Shown: positions 17,226 through 27,505, numbered from the stretch's first letter. The stretch is DNA of 64,000 nt from Pirellula staleyi DSM 6068 (GCA_945875845.1 CAMCMB010000032.1:1-64000); one strand, 5' to 3'. A program made the numbers and translations. The notes: generated from the letters alone by a model not told the origin.

Positions 17226-18205
17226 TACTTCGTTTGTTTTCGTTGAGTAGGTTGTTTCATCGCGTTTCTGATCATTTCGTCGAAAATCTCGCGTTGTTGC
17301 TTCATGGCTGCAAATTTATCGGACGGATCCGCGCGGGCTTCCAGCAGCACCCAGCCAGCGTATTGAGACGCAACCAACATATTCATCAGTTCTTGATAGG
17401 GATAGTCCTTCGAGTCCAATTCTCTCGCATGAAGTGTATCGCCGAAACGGTCTCGCACCATCTTAAAGTTGGCTTCGATGCCGGGTGCCATTAGGTCTTC
17501 GCCATTGCAGTTCCAGCATACCGTCGCATTCTTGTGGTCCGCGACTTGGAAGATGTCTCGAACGACACTGAGTTCGCTGGTGTTCTTGCCGTGGACTTCC
17601 AAGCGAATCTGCTGACCAAAACCTTCGCCATACGCAGCGAGTTCATTGAGTGCCTTGCCAATCTGTTCAATGGTCTTCTCGTTTGGGACGTTGGGTGAAA
17701 ATCCATTCGGCTTGACTTTGACGCCGCTGCCACCGCAATCGTGCATCAAATGAATGTACTTTTTGCATTGTTCCATGTTTTCGGCCAGCACTTCAGGCTT
17801 GGGTGAATGGAACTCGCAGTTGGAACCGTATCCGATGAGCTCGACGCCGCTATCTTCGAATTTCTTTTGGACGGTTTTGCGGTCATTCGCGGACAACGCC
17901 GGTTCCACAGCATGCTTGTGTTCGGTTCGAAGCTCGACACCGCCCATCCCAGCATGCTGACAGGCCTTGATCACCGTGGACAAATCCATGTCCTTGCCCC
18001 AAAGGTACGTCACCAATCCAAATTTTGGTTCCCCAAACGAGGGAACGCACGAAAACGGTTCCGCGGCCGAGAGCGGTTTCACGGATGGAAGAGCCATCAC
18101 AGCCGTGCTGGCCGTAGCCGCAATCAGCCAATCGCGCCGCGGAATAGATGGGGTAATCGCTGGTTGTCGTTTTGAGGACAGGTTCTCAGATCGAAGTGAG
18201 GTCAT
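17225..18205 (-). CDS. Tat-exported sugar phosphate isomerase/epimerase-like protein
   Basis: A 326-residue protein from ATG 18205, which follows AAGGGA; an in-frame ATG ten codons upstream lacks this site. The N-terminus has a twin-arginine signal, SIPRRDWLIAATASTAVMALP, so it is exported folded. The mature part is a xylose-isomerase-like TIM barrel: FGLVTYLWGKDMDL, GMGGVELRTEHKHAVEP, GYGSNCEFHSP, VKVKPNGFSPN, RLEVHGKNTSEL and CWNCNGEDLM, ending with WVLLEARADPSDK. Planctomycetes export many such barrels, and the substrate is usually unknown. It overlaps the following MFS gene and is divergent from the DUF1501 gene. Confidence 0.8.
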   Translation of the reverse strand: MTSLRSENLSSKRQPAITPSIPRRDWLIAATASTAVMALPSVKPLSAAEPFSCVPSFGEPKFGLVTYLWGKDMDLSTVIKACQHAGMGGVELRTEHKHAVEPALSANDRKTVQKKFEDSGVELIGYGSNCEFHSPKPEVLAENMEQCKKYIHLMHDCGGSGVKVKPNGFSPNVPNEKTIEQIGKALNELAAYGEGFGQQIRLEVHGKNTSELSVVRDIFQVADHKNATVCWNCNGEDLMAPGIEANFKMVRDRFGDTLHARELDSKDYPYQELMNMLVASQYAGWVLLEARADPSDKFAAMKQQREIFDEMIRNAMKQPTQRKQTK

Positions 18206-18442
18206 GTGTATCCCTTGGGGAACCGAAAAAATCATTTGGGCACGAAAAAAAGGATTTTGCGACGGGAATGGGTACTTTCATCGTCGGGGGCGCACTATAA
18301 TGGACTTTCCCTCCCGGCACATCCATCCTTGGTAAGCCGACCGCAAATTTCCCACCTATTTGAAGAGATTTCCCCATCGCGAACAGTCGTTCGACTGTTC
18401 TGTTTCAACCAGCAATTGTTACCCCCTCTGGAGTTCACCAGT
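18206..18442. promoter_or_regulatory. Divergent promoter region with a TATAAT box
   Basis: The region between the isomerase-like gene and the DUF1501 gene contains TATAAT at 18296-18301, oriented for the plus-strand operon, about 140 bases before its start. No good TTGACA is seen at the right spacing, so this is only a candidate. Nothing else recognised. Confidence 0.3.
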
Positions 18443-19747
18443 ATGAAATGTCTTGGCAATCCTCTTGGTCGTCGTGGTTTTTTAACGGTAGGTGCTTTTG
18501 GTGGTCTTGGGATCACAATGGGGGATTTGTTCCGTTCACAGCAGGCGATGGCCGATCAAAAGCATTATGACTTTGTTGAGGCAAAAGCCGAGAGCGTCAT
18601 TCATATTTACCTGCCAGGCGGGATTGCCCATCAAGAAACGTTTGACCCAAAGCCATACAGTCCACTCGAATTCCGAGGTGAGCTGAAACCGATCAAAACC
18701 AAGACTGGGGACATTTTTTCTGAGACGGTTCCCAAGCTTGCGGCCATTTCCGATCGGTTGACAATCCTGAGAGCCATGTCGCACGGCGAGGCCGCTCACG
18801 AACGGGGCACGCATAACATGTTCACTGGCTACAAGCCATCGCCGGCTTTGATTTTCCCAAGCTTTGGCTCGGTGGTAAGTCACGAATACGGTCCACGAAA
18901 CAACTTGCCCCCGTACGTGGCAGTTCCAAGCCAAGCCAATGAGTTCGCGGGCACGGGTTACCTCAGTTCGTCCTTTGGGCCATTTAGCCTGGGGGCGGAT
19001 CCCGCCAACAAAGGATTCAAGGTTCAAGATTTGAACTTGGGCGGCGGGGTGGATACGGCCCGCTTTGAACGCCGTCGGTCGGCTCTCGATGCGGTGAACG
19101 CGCATTTCTCAGAAAAGCAAAAGTCGGACAACATCGCGGCCATGGATACCTTCTATCAAAGAGCGTATTCGCTGATCAGCAGCGACAAGGCCCGCGAGGC
19201 GTTCAATATCGAAGCGGAAGATAATGCCCTGCGCGACAAGTACGGTCGCAACGCAGCCGGACAGCGCCTCTTGATGGCGCGACGCCTCGTCGAGTCGGGT
19301 GTTCGTTTCGTTACCGTAACCTATGGCGGTTGGGATATGCACGCACAAATTTCGGCTAGCATGCGGCGCGATATGCCACCTTTGGATCAAGCCCTAGCAG
19401 CCCTTATCGAAGATCTCGAATCGCGTGGTTTGTTGTCCAAGACTTTGGTCATGGTGAGCAGCGAGTTCGGCCGTACACCCAAAATCAACAACGACGCAGG
19501 ACGAGATCACTGGCCCAAAGTTTTCTCGGTCATGCTCGCAGGCGGCGGCGTGAAAGGTGGAATGGTATACGGCGCATCGGATGCAACTGCGACCGAGCCG
19601 GAGTTCGACAAGGTCTCTCCGGAGGACTTGGCTACCACCATGTATCAACTGCTCGGTATCGTTGCCGACAAAGAGTTAATGTCACCCGGTGATCGCCCTA
19701 TCGAAATTTGCGATGGCGGAAAAGTTATCCAAGATATCTTGGCTTAG
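18443..19747 (+). CDS. DUF1501 exported protein
   Basis: A 434-residue protein of the planctomycete DUF1501 family. The start is ATG 18443, nine bases after GGAG; the frame is open further upstream but runs into the divergent promoter. The N-terminus MKCLGNPLGRRGFLTVGAFGG has a twin-arginine-type signal. Landmarks: IHIYLPGGIAHQETFDPKP, MSHGEAAHERGTHNMFTGY, GGWDMHAQI, SSEFGRTPKINNDAGRDHWP and GGVKGGMVYGASD. The fold resembles alkaline-phosphatase/sulfatase-like proteins, but activity is unproven. It heads a four-gene operon with PPC, DUF1549/DUF1553 and cytochrome-WD40 proteins, a standard planctomycete arrangement. Confidence 0.85.
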   Translation: MKCLGNPLGRRGFLTVGAFGGLGITMGDLFRSQQAMADQKHYDFVEAKAESVIHIYLPGGIAHQETFDPKPYSPLEFRGELKPIKTKTGDIFSETVPKLAAISDRLTILRAMSHGEAAHERGTHNMFTGYKPSPALIFPSFGSVVSHEYGPRNNLPPYVAVPSQANEFAGTGYLSSSFGPFSLGADPANKGFKVQDLNLGGGVDTARFERRRSALDAVNAHFSEKQKSDNIAAMDTFYQRAYSLISSDKAREAFNIEAEDNALRDKYGRNAAGQRLLMARRLVESGVRFVTVTYGGWDMHAQISASMRRDMPPLDQALAALIEDLESRGLLSKTLVMVSSEFGRTPKINNDAGRDHWPKVFSVMLAGGGVKGGMVYGASDATATEPEFDKVSPEDLATTMYQLLGIVADKELMSPGDRPIEICDGGKVIQDILA

Positions 19748-19822
19748 TGAGATAGGCTTCCCGCCCGTCCAACGGAAAAGGATAGGCCAATCACTCGCAA
19801 CATCGAAAATCGAGCAATTTAC

Positions 19823-22258
19823 ATGCAAGCTAAAATCTGGCGCAACTACTTGTTTCCAATATTCGCGTGTCTCGGAATCTGCGTCTCGGCGTTCGCGGCG
19901 AATCCAGAAGCGAATTCGCTGTCGCTGGTGGGACTCCAACGCGGAACCTCCGTCGAGCTTACCATTTCCGGTGCGCGGCTCGGTGACGCTCATTCCTTGT
20001 TGTTCTACTTGCCCGGCCTCACGGCGACGGGCATTACGAAAGTGGACGACAACAGCATCAAGGCGACGATTACGGCCGCCGCCGATGCCACCTGTGATCT
20101 TTATCCCTTTCGTGTGATCACCAATACCGGCATTAGCAACATGCGTTTGCTAAACGTTTCTGCGCTCCCTTCGGTCGCCGAAATAGAACCCAATACTGAA
20201 TTTCCTGCGGCTCAGGTCATTGAATACAATTCGACTGTCAACGGGGTCGTACTCAACGAAGATGTCGATTATTACGCAATCGATCTGAAGCAAGGGCAAT
20301 TGCTCAACGTTGAGCTTGAGGGTCTTCGTCATTCCTACCTAAATGACTTCTTTGATCCGTACGTCGCAATCTACGATGCCAAGCGATTTGAGATTACGGC
20401 GAGTGACGATTCCGTATTCTTGCAGCAAGACTGCTTGTGCTCGATGGTCGCGCCTGCGGATGGGCGTTACACCATTGAAGTTCGCGAAAGTAGTTTTGGT
20501 GGAAATGAACGCTCTCGTTACCGACTTCACGTGGGCGGCTTCCCGCGACCGGTGGCGATCGTTCCGAGCGGCGGACCTGCCGGGCAGCCATTGGTAGCGA
20601 CCTGCATCGATCTGCTAGGCAATTCGTGGCAAGAAACGTTTGACATGCCTGCCTCCGCGACGGAGGTTCATCGCGTTTGGTCCAAGAAAGATGGTTTGCA
20701 ATCCCCTTCGCCAAACTACCTTCGTGTCAACGCGCTGCCAAACGTATTGGAGGCCGAGCCGAATTCGGATCACAATGCCATCGCAACTACTTCTCCAATC
20801 CCCGTGGCGTTCAATGGAATTCTAGAGTCTGAGAAAGATAAAGATTTCTGGGTGTTCGAAGCCAAAAAAGATCAACAGCTTGAAATTCGAGTGCATGCTC
20901 GCGTGCCAATGCGCTCCAACGTGGATCCCGTCCTCCAGATCTTTAAGGTGGGTGGTGGGGCTCTCGCTAGTAACGACGATAGCAATGGACCGGACAGTTA
21001 TCTAAGCTTCAAGGTACCAGAGGATGGCAAGTTTGCAGTTTGCGTCTCGGACCACCTTGGCCGCTTTGGAAAGCACTTTGCATATCGTGTAGAGATACAG
21101 TTGCAAACACCCGAAGTTGGTACAACCGTCAACGAACAAGATCGCTATTTTTCGCAAGTTGTCGGTGTGCCACGCGGTGCACGGATGGCGGTCGAGGTCA
21201 ATGTCGTTCGCAAATTTGTGGGGGGCGAAGCTCGCGCAACGGCTGTCGATTTGCCGCCAGGCATGACGCATTCGGACGGAGTTTGCGCTGCAGACCAAGG
21301 AACCATTCAAGTTATGTTCCGCGGCGATGCGGGAGCTCCTAACGTTGGAAAACTGGTCGATCTGACGGCCACCATCGCGACCTCACCGGGAAACAGTTTG
21401 GTGGGTCCACTAAAACAACGAACGCAACTCCTTCGCGGTCAAAACAATGTGGATGTATGGGGGCGGACGGACAGTAAATTAGCTGTTGCTCTCCTCGATC
21501 CCGTTCCGTTCGATATCGAAGTCGTCCAGCCGCAGGTCCCATTGGTTCGCAACGGCTCACTCAACTTAATCGTGAACGCCAAACGCAATCCCGGATTCGA
21601 TAAGCCGATTGTTCTTCGGTTATTAAATACGCCTCCTGGAATGGGGTTCTCGTCGGTTACGATTCCAGGCGATCAAACCTCGATTGCCTTGCCTCTGACT
21701 GCGAACAATGGAGCGACGATCCGAAACTGGCCACTGGTCGTGATGGCGACCTCGGATTCCGGCTTCGGCCCGATCAAAATTGCGTCCGAGTTCGTGAACG
21801 TCGACGTCATTGATTCCTTGTTTGACTTCAAATTTGCCAAGACGATGTCGGAACAGGGGAAAACCGTCGACGTGGTAGTGGGTGCCAAGTTGAAGAAGCC
21901 AGTCGAAGGAACCGTCGAGATCGAAATTCTGGGAATACCTCCAGGAACGCTGACCGCGACACCCAAAATCAGCTTCGCTGCGGATGCGACACAAGCGGTT
22001 TTTCCCTTACAGGTACCAGTTGAAACGCGGGCAGGGAACTACAAAACGATTATTTGTCGAGCGACGGTGACGAGCGACAAAGGGGTAATTACTCAAACGA
22101 ACGGGAATGGCGAGATTCAGGTTGACGTTCCAATCGCCCCACCGGCCGCGCCCACAGTCGCGGCGACTCCCGCGCCGGCGGCAGCCCCTCCGACCGATCC
22201 TGCTGCAAAGCCGCTTTCACGACTTGAACAACTTAAGCAACAACGAGGCAAACAGTGA
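19823..22258 (+). CDS. Exported PPC-domain protein of the DUF1501/DUF1549 operon
   Basis: An 811-residue protein with a signal peptide (MQAKIWRNYLFPIFACLGICVSAFA). Residues about 30-110 form an Ig-like/IPT-type domain. Two PPC-type domains follow, each opening with an EPN motif (AEIEPNTEFPAAQ and LEAEPNSDHNAIA) and containing DVDYYAIDLKQGQLLNVEL or DKDFWVFEAKKDQQLEIRV. The rest has several beta-sandwich segments. The tail is rich in Ala and Pro with a charged end (LSRLEQLKQQRGKQ). Likely periplasmic and a binding scaffold for its operon partners. No catalytic residues recognised. It lies 75 bases after the DUF1501 gene. Confidence 0.8.
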   Translation: MQAKIWRNYLFPIFACLGICVSAFAANPEANSLSLVGLQRGTSVELTISGARLGDAHSLLFYLPGLTATGITKVDDNSIKATITAAADATCDLYPFRVITNTGISNMRLLNVSALPSVAEIEPNTEFPAAQVIEYNSTVNGVVLNEDVDYYAIDLKQGQLLNVELEGLRHSYLNDFFDPYVAIYDAKRFEITASDDSVFLQQDCLCSMVAPADGRYTIEVRESSFGGNERSRYRLHVGGFPRPVAIVPSGGPAGQPLVATCIDLLGNSWQETFDMPASATEVHRVWSKKDGLQSPSPNYLRVNALPNVLEAEPNSDHNAIATTSPIPVAFNGILESEKDKDFWVFEAKKDQQLEIRVHARVPMRSNVDPVLQIFKVGGGALASNDDSNGPDSYLSFKVPEDGKFAVCVSDHLGRFGKHFAYRVEIQLQTPEVGTTVNEQDRYFSQVVGVPRGARMAVEVNVVRKFVGGEARATAVDLPPGMTHSDGVCAADQGTIQVMFRGDAGAPNVGKLVDLTATIATSPGNSLVGPLKQRTQLLRGQNNVDVWGRTDSKLAVALLDPVPFDIEVVQPQVPLVRNGSLNLIVNAKRNPGFDKPIVLRLLNTPPGMGFSSVTIPGDQTSIALPLTANNGATIRNWPLVVMATSDSGFGPIKIASEFVNVDVIDSLFDFKFAKTMSEQGKTVDVVVGAKLKKPVEGTVEIEILGIPPGTLTATPKISFAADATQAVFPLQVPVETRAGNYKTIICRATVTSDKGVITQTNGNGEIQVDVPIAPPAAPTVAATPAPAAAPPTDPAAKPLSRLEQLKQQRGKQ

Positions 22259-22281
22259 TTTTTATCCGACTGGTAAATGAC

Positions 22282-24765
22282 ATGTCCACAAAATTCCGTT
22301 TGCTCGCATCGTGCTTGTTTTTGGCAAGCCCACTCGCTGCTCCATGCGCGATCGCGTTGGACGACGCGGTACCGCCCGTTGCAACTCCCGCTGCAACGAC
22401 TGCGGCTCCCGGAGAATGGCGATCGCTGGCGGTCTATCCTCCGGTCATCAAGCTTTCCGCCAAATCGGACTCTCAGCATTTGGCCGTCGTTGCGACTCGA
22501 TCGGATGGAATCACGCAAGACGTCACCGACCAAGTCCAGTGGGCCTTTGCGAACGCGGACCTCGCTCAATTCGCCGATTTCGTCGTCTCTCCCAAGGCGG
22601 ATGGAACAACGCAGTTGACAGCGCAGTGGCAGGGTCTATCCGCTACAGCATCGCTTGAGATCACCAACTCGCAGCTAGAACGCACGGTCAGTTTCGAACG
22701 CGACATTATGCCCGTTCTGACCAAAGTCGGTTGCAACACTGGTTCATGCCACGGTGCAGCGCGAGGCAAGGACGGATTTCGCTTGAGTTTGTTTGGATAC
22801 GACCCAGCCGGCGATTATCAACGCATCACGCGAGAGATCGGCATTCGACGAATCAATTTGGCCGTTCCGGACCAAAGCCTCATGTTGTTGAAGGCAACGG
22901 GTTCGGTGCAACATACCGGCGGCAAACGAATTGAGGTAGGTAGCAAACACTATCAAACACTTCTGTCTTGGTTGTCCGCCGGAGCGCCTGTCGATGCGGT
23001 CAAGACGCAGGCCGTTACCAAAGTCGATCTTTATCCAAACCAAGCTGTAATCGAAGGAGATGCAGCCAAGCAGCGGCTCATTGCGGTTGCAACGTACGCC
23101 GATGGTACGCAACGCGACGTGTGGGACCTTGCGTCCTTTACGACGAACAACGAGCGATCCGCAGCAGTTGCCTACGATGGTCAAATCACAAGCGGTGTTC
23201 GAGGCGAAGCCTTCGTCATGGCTCGTTTTGATACGCACACCGTCGGATCTCAAATACTTGCTTTACCGGCCAAACTACAATATGAACTCGCCAGTGAAGA
23301 GGGCAATTACATCGATGGACTTGTGGCCGCCAAGTTGAAGAAATTGCGACTGCCAGTCAGTGGAATTTGTGACGACCAAGATTTTGTTCGGCGAACGGCC
23401 ATCGATATCACGGGCTTGTTGCCAACCGAGGAAGAAACGGCAGTGTTTCTTTCCAACACGGCAGCCGACAAACGTGCAAAGTGGATCGACACGCTCTTGG
23501 AGAGAAAAGAATTTAGCGAGATTTGGGCGATGAAATGGGCCGATTTGCTCATGATCAAAAGCAAGAATGATGTCAGCTACAAGGCCGCCTATCTCTATAA
23601 TAATTGGCTTACCAACAAGATCGCTTCGAACACACCCATCGATCAAATTGTTCGCGAGTTGCTGACGGCCACAGGTGGTACCTTCCAGAACCCTGCCACC
23701 AACTTCTATCAGGTGGAATTGGACCGGTTGAAGATGGCAGAAAATGTTGCCCAAATCTTCATGGGGATTCGAACTCAGTGCGCTCAGTGTCACAACCATC
23801 CCTTCGACCGTTGGACCATGAATGACTATTATGGATTTGCTGCTTTTTTCTCCCAGGTTGGACGCAAGACAAGTGAAGATTATCGACAACTATTGGTCTT
23901 CAATAGCTTCGGCGGTGAAGTCGCGCATCCTGTAGGTGGAGCGGTTGTGCCTCCCAAATTTCTAGGTGGCGCGGCCCCTGATACCAAGGGCAAAGATCGT
24001 CGCGAAGTATTAGCGGATTGGATCACAAGCAAGGACAACCCTTACTTTGCCAAGAGCATTTCCAATCGTATCTGGGCTCACTTCACCGGGGTCGGAATCG
24101 TCAACCCAATCGACGATTTTCGTGCCAGCAACCCCCCTAGCAACCCAGAACTTCTAGACGAATTGGCGAACAAGCTCGAAGAGTACAAGTTTGATACGAA
24201 ACGCTTGGTGCGAGACATTTGCAACTCGAAAACCTATCAACGTTCCTGCACGCCGAACGGGGAAAACCAACAAGACAATCGGAACTACTCGCGGGCTGCG
24301 GTTCGAAGAATTCCGTCGGAAAGTTTGCTCGATTGCATTTCCGAGGTCACTTCGACCAAAGAAAAATTCCGTGGGCTACCTATCGGGGCTCGAGCAGTTC
24401 AAATTGCGGACGGTTCGACCAGCAACTATTTCTTAACCTCATTTGGACGAAGCCAACGGACGACCGTATGTGCGAGCGAAGCCACAACGGACCCCTCCCT
24501 GTCACAAGCATTGCACTTGATCAACGGCAGCGCAACCAGCGGCAAAATTACTCAAGGTGCTTTGCTCAAACAATGGAAAGAGTCCGGCCTCAGCAAAGAA
24601 GCCATCATTGAGAAACTTTATGTGCGATGCCTTAGCCGCCAGCCCACCGAGTCGGAAAAAGGAAACTTGATCAAACTCATTGCAGACTCTCCGAATGAAG
24701 AACAAGGATTGCATGACGTTTTCTGGGCTATTATCAATAGCCGTGAGTTTATATTCAACCACTGA
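22282..24765 (+). CDS. DUF1549/DUF1553 protein with N-terminal Ig-like region
   Basis: An 827-residue exported protein. The signal peptide MSTKFRLLASCLFLASPLAAPCAIA starts at ATG 22282; a GTG nine codons upstream overlaps the previous stop. An Ig-like BIG2-type region comes first (VYPPVIKLSAKSDSQHLAVVA). A heme-type CNTGSCHGAARGKDGF motif lies in VLTKVGCNTGSCHG. The DUF1549 core (DDQDFVRRTAIDITGLLPTEEE) contains RTQCAQCHNHPFDRWTMNDYY, a second CxxCH. The DUF1553 block is RREVLADWITSKDNPYFAKSI...RIWAHFTGVGIVNPIDDFR. Two CxxCH motifs suggest c-type heme binding in the periplasm. Function of the family is not established. Confidence 0.87.
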   Translation: MSTKFRLLASCLFLASPLAAPCAIALDDAVPPVATPAATTAAPGEWRSLAVYPPVIKLSAKSDSQHLAVVATRSDGITQDVTDQVQWAFANADLAQFADFVVSPKADGTTQLTAQWQGLSATASLEITNSQLERTVSFERDIMPVLTKVGCNTGSCHGAARGKDGFRLSLFGYDPAGDYQRITREIGIRRINLAVPDQSLMLLKATGSVQHTGGKRIEVGSKHYQTLLSWLSAGAPVDAVKTQAVTKVDLYPNQAVIEGDAAKQRLIAVATYADGTQRDVWDLASFTTNNERSAAVAYDGQITSGVRGEAFVMARFDTHTVGSQILALPAKLQYELASEEGNYIDGLVAAKLKKLRLPVSGICDDQDFVRRTAIDITGLLPTEEETAVFLSNTAADKRAKWIDTLLERKEFSEIWAMKWADLLMIKSKNDVSYKAAYLYNNWLTNKIASNTPIDQIVRELLTATGGTFQNPATNFYQVELDRLKMAENVAQIFMGIRTQCAQCHNHPFDRWTMNDYYGFAAFFSQVGRKTSEDYRQLLVFNSFGGEVAHPVGGAVVPPKFLGGAAPDTKGKDRREVLADWITSKDNPYFAKSISNRIWAHFTGVGIVNPIDDFRASNPPSNPELLDELANKLEEYKFDTKRLVRDICNSKTYQRSCTPNGENQQDNRNYSRAAVRRIPSESLLDCISEVTSTKEKFRGLPIGARAVQIADGSTSNYFLTSFGRSQRTTVCASEATTDPSLSQALHLINGSATSGKITQGALLKQWKESGLSKEAIIEKLYVRCLSRQPTESEKGNLIKLIADSPNEEQGLHDVFWAIINSREFIFNH

Positions 24766-27299
24766 TGAAACACAAATTGACTTCGATGAAACGCTGTTAT
24801 CTGAAACGACTCTCTGGGGCGGTGCTCCTTGGCATCGCGCTGTCACTATGCCCTGGTTTAAGTGGGTTAACACCGTTGGGCTTCCAGTCTTCCTTTGCAG
24901 CCGATGAGCCTGCCAAGATTACCTACGAAGATCATATCAAGCCCATTTTTCGTGAGCATTGCACGTCTTGTCATAACGCAAACGATAAAAAGAGTGGCCT
25001 AGCACTCGATACCTATCAAGCCGTTTTAACAGGTGGTAGCGGTGGCGAAGTGGTCGCTGCGGGTGACTTGGATTCGTCGCGACTTTACGCACTCACGGCT
25101 CGCAAAGAGCAGCCGTTTATGCCGCCCAACCAAGACATGATTCCGCAAGCCAAAGTCGACTTGCTGAAGACCTGGATCGAACAAGGGATGCCGGAGAACA
25201 GCGGTTCGTCCATCAAGAAAGCGACCGCAAACTCGGCGGCCCTGGGTATGGTATCTGCGAGCCGACCCGAAGGCGCACCTCCGATGCCGATGTCGATGTT
25301 AAAGCAGACGCCATTCTACACGCCGCGAGCCGCAACCATTTCCGCGTTAGCCGCCAGTCCTTGGTCGCCGTTGGTGGCCGTTGGCGGTCAGATGCAAGTC
25401 TCGCTCTACAATAGCGAGAATGGTCAATTGCAAGGTGTCATTCCATTTCCGGAAGGTGAACCGCAATCGATCACTTTTTCCCGAGACGGAAAATTGATTC
25501 TGATCGCGGGGGGCCGCCACAGCGTCTCAGGTTTTGCGGCATTGCACGACATAACCACCGGGAATCGTATCGCGCGTGTCGGGGATGAGCTCGACATCGT
25601 TTTGTCCGCCGACATCAGCGATGACAACCAATTGATCGCGTTGGCGGGTCCACAGAAGATGGTGCGAGTCTTTGAAACGCTAAGTGGTAAGCTTAAGTAT
25701 GAACAGAAAAAACATACCGATTGGATCTATTGCGTTCGGTTCAGTCCGGATGGATTGCTGTTAGCTACCGCGGATCGCAGCAGTGGACTCGTCGTTTGGG
25801 AAACGCAAACGGGCCGGCTCTTCTTGGACTTACCCGGGCACAAGAACGAAATCCGGACGATCGCTTGGCGTCCCGATTCACAAGCCCTCATCAGTGGTTC
25901 CTTCGATGGAACATTGAAGCTTTGGGATATGAACGAAGGGAAACTGTTGAAATCGTGGGATGCGCACGGAGGTGGGGTGGCTGCCGTTGCTGTTTGCAAT
26001 GATGGAACGATGGTTTCCACAGGTCGCGATAATAAAGTCAAGGTCTGGGATGGAGCCGGGAACGCCGCCGGCGAAATGCCTGCCTTAGCGGAAGCTGGCC
26101 ATGAAATCGCAATCACGGTCGATGGCAAACAGATTGCGGCTGGTGACTGGCTCGGGAACGTGCGATTGTGGCAACGAGCGAAGCCGACGGACGAAAAACT
26201 ATTGGCCGCTAATCCACTGCCGCTAGATCAGATGCTAGAACGCACTCAGCAGCAACTTGGACAGGCAACCGCCGCAACTCAGGCCGACCAAGCCGACTAC
26301 GCTGCAAAGCAATCGCAACAAACCGCGGCGCAGCAGCAAATAACCGACCTGCAAACGCTAATCGCAACCTCGGCGACACAAATGCAGGCTGCAACCGAAC
26401 TAGCGAAGCAACTCAAGGCCCAAGTGGAACAGTTAACAGCTCAAGCGACGACCAAGAGTGCCGAGTTGGTGACGATCAAGGCGAAGAGCACAAGCAAGAC
26501 GAACCTTATCACCACGATCAGCACCACCAAGAAGCAGTCGGACGAAGCGATCATTGCGTTGCAAGCGTTGAGAGCTGCTGCCGGGGCTGACGTTGCGGCA
26601 ATCGACGTTCAAATTGCTGCTCAAACGGCCCAAACCCAAATGCAAGCTGCGGCCATGGTTCAGTTGCAGGCCGACTCCCAGGCCATGATTTCCGAAATCG
26701 CAGCCATGGAGAAACAGATCGCAGAATGGATGGCTGCCATTCCAATCAAGAACTCAGAGATGGCCGCAGCGATTGCCAAGAGCACAGAGTTAACGGCCGC
26801 TAAAGCAGCCGCCGAACAAAAGGTAGCGCCCGCAACAGCAGCATTGAAGGTAGCGTCAGACTCGCTGGCGGCATCCCAGGCCAAGTTGGACGTGTCGAAG
26901 AATGCGGCCATGGATTTTCAAAAGCAAGTGGAGACGTTGCAAGCGGACATCGCCCGTTTCAACGCATTTCCAGTGGAACTTGCCGCCAAAAAGACATCGA
27001 TCGAACAAGCATTGACGACGGTTCAGTCGCAGTTGCAACCGGCCGAAGCGATCATCGCAACGTCGAAAACCCAGCTCGACTCCGTTGCCGGCGAAGTCAC
27101 CAAGTTGGAACAGCAATTGGCGGCATTGCAAGCCACGATGGTGGCCGAGCAGGCCAAGCGTACCGCCTTGCAAGCGGAGATGGCGGACAAACAAAAGGCG
27201 CTGGAAGCTGTTCGTACACAAGTTCAACAGAGCGAAGCCGATCTCGGAAACATAGCTCTTCAGCAACAGCTTTTTGAACAAGCCTATCGCAAGAAATAA
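24765..27299 (+). CDS. Cytochrome c-like / WD40 / coiled-coil exported protein
   Basis: An 844-residue protein whose ATG overlaps the previous stop (TGATG). Domains: signal peptide to about residue 46; a planctomycete cytochrome C-type domain with one CTSCHN heme motif (YEDHIKPIFREHCTSCHNA) and distal MPPNQDM; a WD40-like propeller at residues about 190-470 (repeats such as LPGHKNEIRTIAWRPDSQAL and SGSFDGTLKLWDM); then about 340 residues of Ala/Gln/Lys-rich coiled coil (QMLERTQQQLGQATAATQADQ onward). The coiled coil on a cytochrome-propeller is unusual in length and may tether or multimerise the complex. Last gene of the operon. Confidence 0.83.
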   Translation: MKHKLTSMKRCYLKRLSGAVLLGIALSLCPGLSGLTPLGFQSSFAADEPAKITYEDHIKPIFREHCTSCHNANDKKSGLALDTYQAVLTGGSGGEVVAAGDLDSSRLYALTARKEQPFMPPNQDMIPQAKVDLLKTWIEQGMPENSGSSIKKATANSAALGMVSASRPEGAPPMPMSMLKQTPFYTPRAATISALAASPWSPLVAVGGQMQVSLYNSENGQLQGVIPFPEGEPQSITFSRDGKLILIAGGRHSVSGFAALHDITTGNRIARVGDELDIVLSADISDDNQLIALAGPQKMVRVFETLSGKLKYEQKKHTDWIYCVRFSPDGLLLATADRSSGLVVWETQTGRLFLDLPGHKNEIRTIAWRPDSQALISGSFDGTLKLWDMNEGKLLKSWDAHGGGVAAVAVCNDGTMVSTGRDNKVKVWDGAGNAAGEMPALAEAGHEIAITVDGKQIAAGDWLGNVRLWQRAKPTDEKLLAANPLPLDQMLERTQQQLGQATAATQADQADYAAKQSQQTAAQQQITDLQTLIATSATQMQAATELAKQLKAQVEQLTAQATTKSAELVTIKAKSTSKTNLITTISTTKKQSDEAIIALQALRAAAGADVAAIDVQIAAQTAQTQMQAAAMVQLQADSQAMISEIAAMEKQIAEWMAAIPIKNSEMAAAIAKSTELTAAKAAAEQKVAPATAALKVASDSLAASQAKLDVSKNAAMDFQKQVETLQADIARFNAFPVELAAKKTSIEQALTTVQSQLQPAEAIIATSKTQLDSVAGEVTKLEQQLAALQATMVAEQAKRTALQAEMADKQKALEAVRTQVQQSEADLGNIALQQQLFEQAYRKK

Positions 27300-27303
27300 G
27301 GCG

Positions 27304-27505
27304 ACCGTTACCTTTACGCTAGGTCGAAGGTCAAGTACCACTGGCGTGAAGCCAGTGGCATGCATCGAATGCCCCTGGGTTCACCCCAGGGGATCGTTAC
27401 CTTCAAGCTAGGTCGAAGGTCAATTACCACTGGCGTGAAGCCAGTGGCATGAACGAATGCCCCTGGGTTTACCCCAGGGGATCGTTACCTTCAGGCTAGG
27501 TCAAG
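27304..27505. repeat. Family C double-hairpin repeat, two tandem units
   Basis: Two units of about 88 bases and a trailing part-unit. Each has CGTTACCTT...GCTAGGTCGAAGGTCAA, then CCACTGGCGTGAAGCCAGTGG (hairpin 1) and CCCCTGGGTTTACCCCAGGGG (hairpin 2, given here without internal variants). A third copy lies at 38141-38255. It fills the gap between convergent genes, where it could end transcription from both sides. Confidence 0.85.

Noticed and set aside
23275-23889. Long antisense open frame within the DUF1549/DUF1553 gene
   Set aside because: The sense strand codes a well-conserved family, and the antisense frame has no signature.
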